DNA from: Methylococcales bacterium
GTDB taxonomy: Bacteria > Pseudomonadota > Gammaproteobacteria > Methylococcales > Methylomonadaceae
Direction of reading: 5' to 3'
Length of the DNA stretch: 57,102 nucleotides
NCBI GenBank assembly: GCA_030654015.1
Contig: JAURYI010000011.1
Coordinates: 1-57,102, forward strand
Part shown: positions 1-8,837 of the stretch, in pieces
How the letters are laid out: every line of letters begins with the position of its first letter
Numbering within the stretch: the first letter of the stretch is position 1
Notes under the pieces: generated by a model
Databases searched by the model: none
What the model saw: the letters and a program-made list of their open reading frames with translations, nothing else
Told to the model about the DNA's origin: nothing
Translations under genes and position numbers: made by a program

Positions 1-241
1 ATGGGCTTCGTGCCTCAGCCCATCCTATAACACTGTTATCAATAATCAGGCTAGATAACATACTCGCCAATAACGCCGCTTGTATTATCACTGCCACACC
101 ATTAATAATTCCCGCCAGTGCGGCGAATACAATCGGTTGGCGGACGGTTTTGCTTTGGGCTTTTAACCACTGCGCACAGGTTTTTTCGCGGGTGCGGTGT
201 TGGTCGAAATAGCGTTGGTTGTCGGTTTCAGTTAGCGGCAT
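1..241 (-). CDS. cydD: CydD, thiol reductant ABC exporter subunit (N-terminal 80 residues, cut by window edge)
   Basis: CydDC is a heterodimeric inner-membrane ABC transporter that exports glutathione and cysteine and is needed for assembly of cytochrome bd. Only the N-terminus is in the window. It reads MPLTETDNQRYF, then WLKAQSKTVRQP, then a long hydrophobic helix (about residues 43-70). This layout matches the CydD N-terminus, where a WLK.QS motif precedes the first membrane helix. The start is the ATG at 241-239; no strong ribosome binding site precedes it. It lies 71 bp downstream of the carbonic anhydrase stop and in the same direction, so it is the tail of the cyd gene set, with cydC expected outside the window. 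The ATPase domain cannot be seen, so the call rests on the N-terminus and on context. Confidence 0.8.
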   Translation of the reverse strand, partial: MPLTETDNQRYFDQHRTREKTCAQWLKAQSKTVRQPIVFAALAGIINGVAVIIQAALLASMLSSLIIDNSVIGWAEARSP

Positions 242-312
242 TGCTCGGAATAGTGTTAGCTGGTTTAGTAAAGCGCATCGTGCGTGATGAATGGTCAGTC
301 CATTCTGTAATG

Positions 313-1086
313 CTAGTTGTCTTCAACCGAGCGATTATTTTCAGCTTCAATGTGCCGTGCATTATTGCCTTCGATGGTATTAATGGTTTTAATTTGTGCG
401 GGCGAAGCCTCAAAAATTTTCTTCAACACAAACCAGTTTACTGTTTCAACATAAGGCGGTGTGGTTAATGAGCCTTTATAGTGATAGTGATGCCCTAAAT
501 CACCCGATGATAAAAGATCGTGTAATTTAATGCTATTCGCTTTTACAAGCTGCTTGCCGTTTTTATGAGGAATAACGCTTAAAAACTCATTAATAAACGG
601 ACTTTCCTTGCCCATTTTGAATAAAATACTGATGACTAAATAATGCGGTGTTGTTGAATTTTCCGCATTCACGCCCACAATATGCAGCTCCATTGGATAG
701 GTAACGCCATCAATAAGATGTTCTGCGGGGGTATGAAAGTGCATTTGTTTGAACATATAAGTCAAACCCTCGGTGGTAATGCGACTGCCTGATTTAAAAT
801 CAAGCTGGACGGTATGCCCCAAATTTTCAACGGCAGTAATTTTATCTTCAAAATGAATAGTGAATTTACGCGCTTTACGCCCTTTTGTAATATCAGCAGT
901 TAATATATTAATCGGCGACTGATATTTGCCAGGGTCACGACTGGGTACACTGTATTTTGCCGCTTCTTGCTCACGCACGTTAACGCCATCGACAGCGATA
1001 GCCTGTTTATTGCAGCTGGACAATAAAAGGCTCAGCAATAGCGGTAATAAGGTTGGTGGTTTATTGATGCTCATCATGGCTGACAT
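313..1086 (-). CDS. Alpha-class carbonic anhydrase, probable lipoprotein
   Basis: Interconverts CO2 and bicarbonate, probably in the periplasm. The N-terminus has a hydrophobic stretch ending in a lipobox (LLSSC, Cys about residue 25), so it is likely lipid-anchored. Family hallmarks follow in order: QSPINI; the zinc-ligand segment MHFHTPAEH (two His); MELHIV (third His); a long KGSLTTPP motif; VNWFVL; and EGNNAR near the C-terminus. Length is 257 aa, normal for the class. The start at 1086 lacks a clear ribosome binding site, and Met4 or Met5 are alternatives. It sits between the PsiE-like gene (9-bp gap) and cydD in the same direction. A carbonic anhydrase inside a cyd gene set is unusual. 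The family call is firm; the link to the bd oxidase or the nearby SulP transporter is inference. Confidence 0.93.
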   Translation of the reverse strand: MSAMMSINKPPTLLPLLLSLLLSSCNKQAIAVDGVNVREQEAAKYSVPSRDPGKYQSPINILTADITKGRKARKFTIHFEDKITAVENLGHTVQLDFKSGSRITTEGLTYMFKQMHFHTPAEHLIDGVTYPMELHIVGVNAENSTTPHYLVISILFKMGKESPFINEFLSVIPHKNGKQLVKANSIKLHDLLSSGDLGHHYHYKGSLTTPPYVETVNWFVLKKIFEASPAQIKTINTIEGNNARHIEAENNRSVEDN

Positions 1087-1095
1087 GAGTGGTTA

Positions 1096-1539
1096 TTAAT
1101 CAAGTTTGCTGTCTTTGACATCGGTATCATCAGGGCAACCATAATTTTTTGCGGTGTACGATAATAAGCTGATAGAAAAACTTAAAATAACAATTGCCAT
1201 AGCAATACCAATTAATAAATACAGATGAAAATTATCCGCCACTTCCTGTACATCAATCACTAAATGCCGCGACAGTGCGGTGATGGCAACATAAATAAAA
1301 AACTGCACGGGTAAACGATGCGTTTTGAAATAAATGCCCACCATCGAACCTAATTCCAGATAAATAAACAGCAATAAAATGTCTTCTAAACTAGCGTGTC
1401 CTGACTTTATCATGTCAATGTAATCGTGTACGGCTGACCAGACAATCGTTGCCCCGATGCCGAACAAGGCAATGTAGTGAAAGGTATCCACTAAATCATT
1501 GCCCAGTTTTTGAATAAACGCTTTTTTATTGTTCATCAT
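1096..1539 (-). CDS. PsiE-like inner-membrane protein
   Basis: Small integral membrane protein (147 aa) with about four hydrophobic helices. It resembles the PsiE (phosphate-starvation-inducible E) family; molecular function is unknown. Visible traits are the early DTFHYIALFGIGA helix, the EDILLLFIYLELGSM segment with acidic residues inside a membrane helix, the ALSRHLVID motif, and a C-terminal helix. An upstream in-frame start would give 8 extra residues, but the ATG at 1539 overlaps the preceding TGA stop by one base (TGATG). That arrangement suggests translational coupling to the CydX-GGDEF gene. It lies 9 bp upstream of the carbonic anhydrase. Its place within a cyd operon is unusual; what it does there is not known. 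Confidence 0.8.
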   Translation of the reverse strand: MMNNKKAFIQKLGNDLVDTFHYIALFGIGATIVWSAVHDYIDMIKSGHASLEDILLLFIYLELGSMVGIYFKTHRLPVQFFIYVAITALSRHLVIDVQEVADNFHLYLLIGIAMAIVILSFSISLLSYTAKNYGCPDDTDVKDSKLD

Positions 1540-2108
1540 CAACAGGCGTGTATTTGATTGCACGTTTGTCTAATCAAGTCATTAACTGTTTCTGTGGCAG
1601 GAAAACCAGCATTCTCACCCGCATAAGTAACCACGCCAACTGTGACATCAATGGTTAAATCACGCGGAGCTTTTATGTCGGTCATAATGTGATTTCTAAA
1701 CTGCGCCGCTGTCGTTTCCGCACGTTTTAATGATGCACCGGGTAAAACGATGAGCAGCACTTGTTGATTCATCCGTGCTGCAATATCCACGCCTTCGCGG
1801 ATTTCTTCTTTAAGATAATCCACCACATTACGCAACACGGTATCGCTTTCATAATCCAATAGCTGATGCTGGCGGTTAAAATCTTCTAAACTCACGGCAA
1901 TCATGGAAAACGGAAAACCATTGCGGCGGGAATTTTCCACTTTTTCGCGTAAGCGCGTCATCATCACGTCTTTGGTAAACAAGCGCGTGACGGGGTCTAG
2001 TGGAACGTGTTCTTTTTCAAAGGTTTCCTGTGCTTCAAAGCGCAGAATATGCAAAATGCCTAACGAGCAAGCCAGTAATAAACCTAATATCCAACTGAAA
2101 TACCACAT
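1539..2108 (-). CDS. CydX-like segment fused to a degenerate GGDEF domain
   Basis: The first 25 residues begin MWYFSWILG and continue as a single hydrophobic helix with an LLAC motif. This closely resembles CydX (YbgT), the small third subunit of cytochrome bd, normally under 40 aa and encoded right after cydB. Here the reading frame continues into a GGDEF-like domain (about residues 38-180): DPVTRLF at its start, RMNQQVLLIVLPG where the GGDEF loop should be, and VTVGVVTY near its end. The signature is NQQVL, so diguanylate cyclase activity is very unlikely, and the RxxD inhibitory site is also not matched. The start is well supported by AGGAGA 6 bp before the ATG, 9 bp after cydB stops. I infer a bd-oxidase subunit carrying a cytoplasmic non-catalytic GGDEF domain, perhaps for regulation or docking. 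Confidence 0.85.
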   Translation of the reverse strand: MWYFSWILGLLLACSLGILHILRFEAQETFEKEHVPLDPVTRLFTKDVMMTRLREKVENSRRNGFPFSMIAVSLEDFNRQHQLLDYESDTVLRNVVDYLKEEIREGVDIAARMNQQVLLIVLPGASLKRAETTAAQFRNHIMTDIKAPRDLTIDVTVGVVTYAGENAGFPATETVNDLIRQTCNQIHAC

Positions 2109-2117
2109 GATAATCTC

Positions 2118-3254
2118 CTAATAAGCCGTGTGATCGTTGTTTTGAATATGCGCGAGGGTAATTTTGCCCGACAACACGCGGAACACCCAAGTGGTATAAA
2201 TAATAATAATCGGTAAAAAAACCACCGTGACCCAAAACATAATCGCCAAGGTGGTATGGCTGGAACTGGAATCCCATACGGTTAATGAATGGTTAATTGA
2301 TTGACTGGCAGGAATTAAAAACGGAAACATCGACACGCCCGCCGTTAGAATAATCGCCGCAATGGTGAACGAACTGCTGATAAACGCCGATTTTAAATAC
2401 TGCTGTTTTGATAGCAGGATCGTCAGCGTAGCCGACATAAAACCCAAGCCGGGGATCAGAATTAACAGCGGATACTGTCGGTAATTGGACAGCCATAAAC
2501 CAGCGGCTTTTTCCACTACCTTTTTCAAAGGATTGGATGGCGCGTCATGGAGTAGGGTTGACGTGATGGCATAACCGTCAATATTGGCTATCCACACCCC
2601 TGCTAACGCAAAAATCGCCAGTGTGATGATGCCAAACAGCATGACCGTTTTTTGACAACGTTGCTGAATATCACCTTCGGTTTTGATTTGCAGATACGCC
2701 GCGCCGTGCAGCGTCAACATAGCGACACTGAGCAAGCCAGACAGCAAGGCAAACGGATTGAGCAAGCCCCAAAAACTGCCGTCATAAAAAATTCTCATGT
2801 CATTATCAAAATGAAACGGCACGCCTTGTAATAAATTACCGAACGCCACGCCAAAAATCAGCGCGGGGACGAATCCGCCGATAAATAAGGCTTTATCCCA
2901 GTTGCTGCGCCATTTTTCGCTGGGTAATTTACTGCGATAATCAAAACCCAACGGGCGCATCATCAAGGCGAATAGCGTCAGCAATAAGGCAAAATAAAAG
3001 CCTGAAAATGCCACGGAATACGCCATTGGCCACGCGGCAAATAATGCGCCACCCGCAGTGACAAACCACACTTGATTGCCTTCCCACGTTGGCCCGATGG
3101 TGTTAATAATCACCCGTCGCTCGGTATCAGTCTTACCCAAAAACGGTAATAAAATTGCTGTGCCTAAGTCAAAGCCGCCCATGATGGCAAAGCCAATGAG
3201 CAACACACCTAAGAACAGCCACCAAATACAGCGTAATGTTTCATAATCAAACAT
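2118..3254 (-). CDS. cydB: Cytochrome bd ubiquinol oxidase subunit II
   Basis: CydB is the second large membrane subunit of the bd-type quinol oxidase, which reduces O2 to water without proton pumping. The protein is 378 aa, almost exactly the usual length, and has eight or nine hydrophobic helices. Typical features are the N-terminal WWLFLGVLLIGFAIMGGFDLG segment (read in two parts), the IGPTWEGNQVWFV motif and the FALMMRPLGFDYR segment. The start ATG lies inside the end of cydA (8-nt overlap) and is preceded by AAGGAG, so translation is probably coupled. It is followed 9 bp later by the CydX-GGDEF fusion. Confidence is high. Confidence 0.98.
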   Translation of the reverse strand: MFDYETLRCIWWLFLGVLLIGFAIMGGFDLGTAILLPFLGKTDTERRVIINTIGPTWEGNQVWFVTAGGALFAAWPMAYSVAFSGFYFALLLTLFALMMRPLGFDYRSKLPSEKWRSNWDKALFIGGFVPALIFGVAFGNLLQGVPFHFDNDMRIFYDGSFWGLLNPFALLSGLLSVAMLTLHGAAYLQIKTEGDIQQRCQKTVMLFGIITLAIFALAGVWIANIDGYAITSTLLHDAPSNPLKKVVEKAAGLWLSNYRQYPLLILIPGLGFMSATLTILLSKQQYLKSAFISSSFTIAAIILTAGVSMFPFLIPASQSINHSLTVWDSSSSHTTLAIMFWVTVVFLPIIIIYTTWVFRVLSGKITLAHIQNNDHTAY

Positions 3255-4818
3255 GGCTCACTCCTTCTTCTTGGGTAATTTCAAAATGGTAACGCCCTTT
3301 GTGCAGACTGCTAGGGCCTAAACGAATGAATTTGAGCATTAAAAACAGTTCAATCACCAGAAACAGCGTGTACAGGGCAATAAAGCCAGACAAGCTAATA
3401 TATAAATCCCATTCAGTCAGCGAAGACGCGCTTAAAAAAGTCGGTAATACTTCGGCAATCGTCCACGGTTGCCGTCCAAATTCCGCGACAAACCAGCCTG
3501 TTTCACAGGCTATCCACGGCAACGGCATTATGTAAAGACTCCATTTTAATAACGTGGTTTGCCGACAACGACGCAGAGAACTGGCAAACATTGCCCAGAT
3601 GAATACACCTAACATGACAAAACCACAGCCGACCATGATACGAAATGTCCAAAATAACGGCACAACTCTGGGTATGGAATATTGTGCGGCTGATTCAATT
3701 TGCGCATCCGTGGCATCAGTGACTTTTTCGGTATAGCGTTTTAGCAATAGCCCATAGCCTAAATCTTTTTTATAGCGATTAAACTCGGCGATATTTTCTG
3801 GCGTTTTTTCACCCGTGCGTAATTTTTGCAATAAGCCGTAAGCTTTCATGCCTTCACGGACGCGCAGACGGTTTTTTTCTAAAATTTCTGTTAAGCCCGT
3901 AATCGGTTCATCAATAGAACGGGTGCCGATTAAGCCCAACACCCACGGGATTTTTATCGCGTAAGCGGTCTCCATTTTTTCTTGATCAGGAATACCAATA
4001 GCCGTAAATGAGGCGGGCGGCGGTTCGGTATGCCATTCAGCTTCAATCGCGGCAAGTTTGGCTTTTTGTACCTCGCCATCGGTGTAACCGCTTTCATCAC
4101 CTAACACGATGACCGACAAACACGCCGCTAAGCCAAAGCCTGCGGCGATAGTATAAGAACGCCGAGCGAAGGCGGCATCACGCCCTTTGAGCATATAGTA
4201 GGCACTGATACCCAACACAAAGGCGGCGGCAGTGGTATAACCAGCCGCTACTGTATGAACAAATTTCACTTGCGCCGCTGGGTTAAAAATTAAATCGCTG
4301 AAATGCGTGACTTCCATGCGCATGGTTTCATAATTAAACTCTGCTCCTACGGGGTTTTGCATCCAGCCGTTAGCAACCAAAATCCACAATGCCGATAAAT
4401 TCGTCCCGAAAGCCACTAACCAAGTGACGATTAAATGCTGCCATTTGGGTAATTTATCCCAGCCGAAGAAAAATAAACCGACAAAGGTGGCTTCTAAAAA
4501 GAACGCCATCAAGCCTTCAATCGCCAGTGGTGCGCCGAACACATCACCGACATAATGTGAAAAATACGACCAGTTCATGCCGAATTCAAATTCCATCGTC
4601 AAGCCTGTTGCCACGCCCAACGCGAAATTAATACCAAACAATTTGCCCCAAAATTGGGTCATGTCTTTGTATATTTCTTTACCCGTCATTAAATAAGTGG
4701 ATTCCATAATCGCTAATAAAAACGACAAACCCAAGGTTAATGGCACGAATAAAAAATGATACAACGACGTGGCGGCAAATTGCCAACGCGATAAATCCAC
4801 GACTGCTTCTGAAATCAT
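3247..4818 (-). CDS. cydA: Cytochrome bd ubiquinol oxidase subunit I (long Q-loop type)
   Basis: CydA carries the three haems and the quinol site of cytochrome bd. Length is 523 aa, about that of the E. coli protein. Visible landmarks are a haem-ligand His near residue 21 (SLYHFLFVP), the two acidic residues of the proton path in IEGLMAFFLEATF (about 101 and 109), the second His in KFVHTVAAGY (about 188), a haem-ligand Met in FWTFRIMVG, and the GRQPW motif near the end of the quinol-binding region. A long segment between about residues 250 and 390 marks the L-subfamily Q-loop. The start has an AGGAGA ribosome binding site. The SulP gene ends 71 bp upstream in the same direction. I see no clear FNR or ArcA-like site in that short gap. 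Confidence 0.98.
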   Translation of the reverse strand: MISEAVVDLSRWQFAATSLYHFLFVPLTLGLSFLLAIMESTYLMTGKEIYKDMTQFWGKLFGINFALGVATGLTMEFEFGMNWSYFSHYVGDVFGAPLAIEGLMAFFLEATFVGLFFFGWDKLPKWQHLIVTWLVAFGTNLSALWILVANGWMQNPVGAEFNYETMRMEVTHFSDLIFNPAAQVKFVHTVAAGYTTAAAFVLGISAYYMLKGRDAAFARRSYTIAAGFGLAACLSVIVLGDESGYTDGEVQKAKLAAIEAEWHTEPPPASFTAIGIPDQEKMETAYAIKIPWVLGLIGTRSIDEPITGLTEILEKNRLRVREGMKAYGLLQKLRTGEKTPENIAEFNRYKKDLGYGLLLKRYTEKVTDATDAQIESAAQYSIPRVVPLFWTFRIMVGCGFVMLGVFIWAMFASSLRRCRQTTLLKWSLYIMPLPWIACETGWFVAEFGRQPWTIAEVLPTFLSASSLTEWDLYISLSGFIALYTLFLVIELFLMLKFIRLGPSSLHKGRYHFEITQEEGVSHV

Positions 4819-4889
4819 TACTGTCTCCTGATAAATTTAAAAATCTTTCTTTCGATTCGGCTGCGACTCTTTCGCAACCCAGCGCATAA

Positions 4890-6632
4890 CTATTGGATTC
4901 CTGTTACTCCCAACTGCTTAACCGCATCTTCGGTACGAAAAAATACCTGCCCCGTGAGTTGCCGTAAAAAATCGGTTTTGTGCAATTTATCCAGCACAGG
5001 GCCTTTAGCTTCGGAAATATTCAAGGTTTTGCCTGCGGCTTGTAATGCCTGATTCAAACTTTCCAATGCGTCAAGCGCGGTAGTGTCGATGTCACTGACT
5101 GAGGTAAAAATCAGTACGATGTGTTTAGTGTCAGGTTGGCGTTTTAATTCGGTGACTAAAAATTCTTCGATGTAGTTGATGTTGGCAAAAGTCAGGCTTT
5201 CATCAATGCGGATTAATAGTAAGTGATGCCATGTTTCTACATGATGGCGTTTGATGTTGCGATAATGTTCGGTGTCGGGGACTCGTCCGACCACGGCGAT
5301 ATGCGGCTGACTGGCTTTGCGTAAATGACTGGCAATAGTCAGCATAATGCCCAACATGATACCTTCTTCTATGCCTAATACCAGCACACCAAGTAAGGTC
5401 ACTGCCTCGGCGATACCGTCGCCTCTGTCATAAGCCCAAGTATGTAGAATGGTTTTCAGTTTTACCAACGGGGTAATGGCAACCAAAATAATGACTGCTA
5501 ATGCCGCTTTAGGAATATTGGTAAACCAAGGGCTACAAAACATAACGGCTACGGCTAATAATACGGCGGCAATCAACATTGCCATTTGCGTCCGTGCGCC
5601 TGCGGAAAAATTCACCATTGTGCGACTGAAACCACCTGCGACAGGCATTCCGCCTGATAATGCGGCGGCAATATTAGCGACACCCAAGCCGATGAGTTCT
5701 TGATTAGGGATAATTTTTTCGCTGCGTAAATTGGCAGTGACTTTCGCAATGGCAACACTTTCAACATAAGCAATTAAGGCGATAAACGCCGCATAGGGGA
5801 GTAATAATTTTCCGCGTTGTCCTAGCGAGTCAGTCATTACATTCATGCTTAACTCAGGAAAACCAGCGGGTACGACACCGACTACGGCGATAGATTGCCC
5901 CTCATTAAGCAGCAGACTCACGACAATTGTCGTGAGTACCACAGTCAATAATGGCCCGCATTTGCTGACAGCGGTAATGATGACTGGTTTTACGCCCATT
6001 TTTTTCAATAGTGTCGGCAATAACTGACTGAATAATAACAATAAAGCCAATGCACCGATGCTCAGCAAGAGCGTGGTGCTATTAAAGCCCTGTAGATAAG
6101 TGGTATAGCAAGCAATATCTATGCCGCATGAGGGCGTTTTTAAGCCCAGTGTTTGCGGTAATTGACTGCCGATAATCAATAACGCCGCGCCGCTGGTGAA
6201 GCCCGTCAACACAGGATGACTGATAAAATTGACCAAGCCGCCCATGCGTAATACCGCCATGAGCAACATGATGATGCCGCTTTCCAGTGATAATACGATG
6301 GCACTTTGTACGGGATTGCCTAAGGCGGCGACAGCGGGTGCGGTTAAGGCACTGGCAATCATAATCGCGGCAATCGACACAGGCCCGACCGATAGTGTGC
6401 GACTGGTTCCCAATAAAGCGTACATAATCGGCGGTAAAATACTGGCATACAGCCCCAGTTGCGGCGGTAAACCTGCCAGTATGGAATAAGCAATGCCTTG
6501 AGGAACCAGTAAAATAGCCGTAATAATGCCCGCGAACAGATCATCAGCAAAATCCTGACGTTGGTAAGTTTTCAACCAATCAATGATGGGTAAAAAGCGG
6601 CTTAGAGAGTATGTGTTATCAAACATCATCAT
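4890..6632 (-). CDS. SulP-family anion transporter with C-terminal STAS domain
   Basis: Inner-membrane transporter of the SLC26/SulP family, which moves sulfate, bicarbonate or related anions. The protein is 580 aa with the expected order: a short cytoplasmic N-terminus, the first helix with LLVPQGIAYS, PPQLGLYAS, a set of 10-14 hydrophobic helices, IPNQELIGLGVANI in the middle, and a STAS domain from about residue 440 with DIDTTALDALESL. The substrate cannot be read from the sequence. Next to sulfide-oxidation genes, sulfate or sulfite export is plausible; with a carbonic anhydrase four genes downstream, bicarbonate is an alternative. Three consecutive ATG codons begin the frame and the first is used here. 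cydA follows after 71 bp. Confidence 0.93.
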   Translation of the reverse strand: MMMFDNTYSLSRFLPIIDWLKTYQRQDFADDLFAGIITAILLVPQGIAYSILAGLPPQLGLYASILPPIMYALLGTSRTLSVGPVSIAAIMIASALTAPAVAALGNPVQSAIVLSLESGIIMLLMAVLRMGGLVNFISHPVLTGFTSGAALLIIGSQLPQTLGLKTPSCGIDIACYTTYLQGFNSTTLLLSIGALALLLLFSQLLPTLLKKMGVKPVIITAVSKCGPLLTVVLTTIVVSLLLNEGQSIAVVGVVPAGFPELSMNVMTDSLGQRGKLLLPYAAFIALIAYVESVAIAKVTANLRSEKIIPNQELIGLGVANIAAALSGGMPVAGGFSRTMVNFSAGARTQMAMLIAAVLLAVAVMFCSPWFTNIPKAALAVIILVAITPLVKLKTILHTWAYDRGDGIAEAVTLLGVLVLGIEEGIMLGIMLTIASHLRKASQPHIAVVGRVPDTEHYRNIKRHHVETWHHLLLIRIDESLTFANINYIEEFLVTELKRQPDTKHIVLIFTSVSDIDTTALDALESLNQALQAAGKTLNISEAKGPVLDKLHKTDFLRQLTGQVFFRTEDAVKQLGVTGIQ

Positions 6633-6726
6633 GAATCACGGCTTAGGATTTAAGGAAAATCGAGCATAAAAGGGCTTATTCGGTGCGTAAACAGTGACCG
6701 AAGGTAAATTAATTAAAGGTGCTTAT

Positions 6727-7389
6727 TCAGGTGTTGGTCGTAGCCGACGGGCGTGGCACGCTGTCCAGCATGGCAAGTCCCGCAATCAGGCTTACTGTTG
6801 CCAAAATCAAAAAACCAGTACCGAAAAACCATAATATGATGGGTAAACTGAAAAAAAACGTGCGTATACCAAACGTATAATAACTGCCCGCTCTGTTCAG
6901 ATAGGCGGCGGTTTGTTGATATAAAGCGTCGTCCGTGGATTCGTTGTAAGGCAGATTAATCATGTAGCCGACGTGATTGAAAAAGCGGATTGCCATTGCA
7001 AAATAGTAAAAGGCAATGGCGAAACTTAACAGCAACAGCCCCAGTTTTATCAGCCACAATTCGCTGGGTGTCTGGCAATTCAACATCAACGGATGCAGAT
7101 TTTGTGTCCATTGCCCGATTTTTTCGCCCAGATTCAACACGCCAATGATTAAAAACATGGCAGTTGTTGCCATAAAACTAGCTGCCATTACCGAGTTACG
7201 CAGGGTTTGAATGGCAAGAATTTCCTGCTTGCCGCTGCTCATTATCATCTTTACCCAGCGGTCTCTTATCATCGCATTGACGGCGTGGACACTGGAATCA
7301 GGCAGTCGGCGAGTGCGTCTTTTTAAATAGAGATAATAAAACAGTATCAATAAGCAACTGATAGTAAAGGCAATAAGATCACAGGGCAT
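6727..7389 (-). CDS. DUF599-family membrane protein
   Basis: Predicted integral membrane protein of 220 aa with four or five hydrophobic segments. It begins with a helix (DLIAFTISCLLILFYY) followed by a basic loop (KRRTRR). The middle has RDRWVKMIMSSGKQEILAIQ and the TLRNSVMAASFMAT segment that characterises DUF599 proteins. Function is unknown. A longer reading from a TTG at 7422 is possible, but the ATG at 7389 has an AAGGAA ribosome binding site at the right distance and starts just before the first helix, so it is chosen. It lies 84 bp downstream of sqr and about 94 bp upstream of the SulP gene, all in one direction. That suggests it belongs to the sulfide/anion block, but its role there is not known. 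Confidence 0.82.
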   Translation of the reverse strand: MPCDLIAFTISCLLILFYYLYLKRRTRRLPDSSVHAVNAMIRDRWVKMIMSSGKQEILAIQTLRNSVMAASFMATTAMFLIIGVLNLGEKIGQWTQNLHPLMLNCQTPSELWLIKLGLLLLSFAIAFYYFAMAIRFFNHVGYMINLPYNESTDDALYQQTAAYLNRAGSYYTFGIRTFFFSLPIILWFFGTGFLILATVSLIAGLAMLDSVPRPSATTNT

Positions 7390-7473
7390 TGATTTTTTCC
7401 TTACTTTAAAAAGGAGGTGCAAGGTAAAAAGTAAAAGAAAGGGGGGCTTTGTACTTTGAACCTTGCTGACCTT

Positions 7474-8733
7474 TTAGTCTTTATCGACAAATTTTTCCGC
7501 GTAACTGGCTAAATGCGGAATATCAAAGCGATAGCCTTTCAGCATTAACTGCCAATACATCCACGGGAAACCGATTTTTTTACCAATCCACCAGATCCAG
7601 CGGCTTTTTCTTGGGTCAAGCAGCGGGAACGAAGGTGTGACTTTACCGCCGTAGGAAAATTCCGCCAATATCACGCCGCTTAGTGAGGTGGTTAACGGGC
7701 ATGATCCGTAACCGTCATAGCCTTCGCGCAGTGCGTTGTTTTTCATTACGTTGACAATGTTATCGACCACAACGGGTACTTGTTTACGCACCGCCGCCGC
7801 TGTTTTGGCATTGGTGGTACACGCGACATCACCCAAGCTAAATACGTTAGGGTATTTGCTGTGTTGCAGGGTTTTATCATTGACATCGACCCAACCCGCC
7901 GCATTGGCTAACGGGCTGGTTTTAATAAAATCAGGCGCACTTTGTGACGGCGTGACGTGAATCATGTCAAATGTTCTGTTGACCTGCGTTTTGTTACCAT
8001 CCGCATCAGTGACTTCAAAGGTTGCGGTTTTATTCGCGCCATCAATTGCCACCAGATTGGTATTGAAGTTGGTTTTAATGCCATATTCGGCAACCACTTT
8101 ATTTAAGGCTTTAGCAAAAAATGGAATACCGAACATTGCAGGCCCTGCATTGCAGAACTCAACACTGAATTTATCCAGAATGCCTTTTTTACGGAATCTG
8201 TCTGCGGCTAAATACATGATTTTTTGTGGTGCGCCCGCACATTTAATCGGCATGGGTGGTTGCGTGAATAATGCCGTACCCGACCCTTTAGCCACCATTT
8301 CCTGAATACATTGCCAAGTATATTCCACTGTGTCAGGTGAATAGTTGCTGCAAACATTGTTTTTGCCGATAGTATCTTTCAAGCCTGCGATTTTTTGCCA
8401 GTCCAGTTGCAAGCCGGGGCAGACAACCAGATAGTCATAACTGACTACTTCGCCTGAACGCAAGGTGACCGTGTTGGCTTCAGGTTGAAAGGTTTCCGCG
8501 TAATCTTTCAGCCATTTAACCGAGGGGTGGATTAAATCGGCTTCATTTCTAGTGGTTTGTTTCATCGTGTACGCACCGCCACCGATGATGGTGAAACCGG
8601 GTTGGTAATAGTGCTTTTCAGACGGTTCGATGATGGCTATATCAATGTTTTTGTCTTGACGACGCAGGGTATTGGCAACGGAAACGCCCGCTGCGCCGCC
8701 GCCGACGATTAAAAGGGTATGGTGTTGTGACAT
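7474..8733 (-). CDS. sqr: Sulfide:quinone oxidoreductase, type II (human SQOR-like)
   Basis: Membrane-associated flavoprotein that oxidises hydrogen sulfide and passes electrons to quinone, forming a persulfide on an acceptor such as glutathione. An FAD-binding Rossmann motif opens the protein (VGGGAAGVSVA, residues 10-20) and a second segment, VFSLGDVACTTNAKTAAAVRKQ, lies near residue 298. The probable redox cysteines are Cys165 in PIKCAGAPQK and Cys345 in YGSCPLTTS, the pair typical of type II SQR. The PPMPIKCAGAPQK context also separates it from type I enzymes. Length is 419 aa, normal. The start is preceded by GAGGA. Upstream on the same strand is the persulfide dioxygenase-rhodanese fusion that would act on its product; the quinol made here could feed cytochrome bd a few genes downstream. 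Confidence 0.95.
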   Translation of the reverse strand: MSQHHTLLIVGGGAAGVSVANTLRRQDKNIDIAIIEPSEKHYYQPGFTIIGGGAYTMKQTTRNEADLIHPSVKWLKDYAETFQPEANTVTLRSGEVVSYDYLVVCPGLQLDWQKIAGLKDTIGKNNVCSNYSPDTVEYTWQCIQEMVAKGSGTALFTQPPMPIKCAGAPQKIMYLAADRFRKKGILDKFSVEFCNAGPAMFGIPFFAKALNKVVAEYGIKTNFNTNLVAIDGANKTATFEVTDADGNKTQVNRTFDMIHVTPSQSAPDFIKTSPLANAAGWVDVNDKTLQHSKYPNVFSLGDVACTTNAKTAAAVRKQVPVVVDNIVNVMKNNALREGYDGYGSCPLTTSLSGVILAEFSYGGKVTPSFPLLDPRKSRWIWWIGKKIGFPWMYWQLMLKGYRFDIPHLASYAEKFVDKD

Positions 8734-8837
8734 TATTTATTCCTCATTTTTTATGGTTATGGTTATGGTTTGGGTGTAAGGTGTAAAACATCTTGCACCT
8801 GTGACAGTGTAACGCAATCATTTAAAAGCTGTCCTAT

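Noticed and set aside
118-468. Plus-strand frame at the window start
   Set aside because: It lies opposite the cydD start and the carbonic anhydrase end, both of which have clear family motifs.
1539-2108. Reading the CydX-GGDEF gene as an active diguanylate cyclase
   Set aside because: The signature loop is NQQVL and the inhibitory RxxD is not in place.
8752-8773. Tandem ttatgg repeats before sqr
   Set aside because: Only three short units next to the ribosome binding site; no evidence of function.
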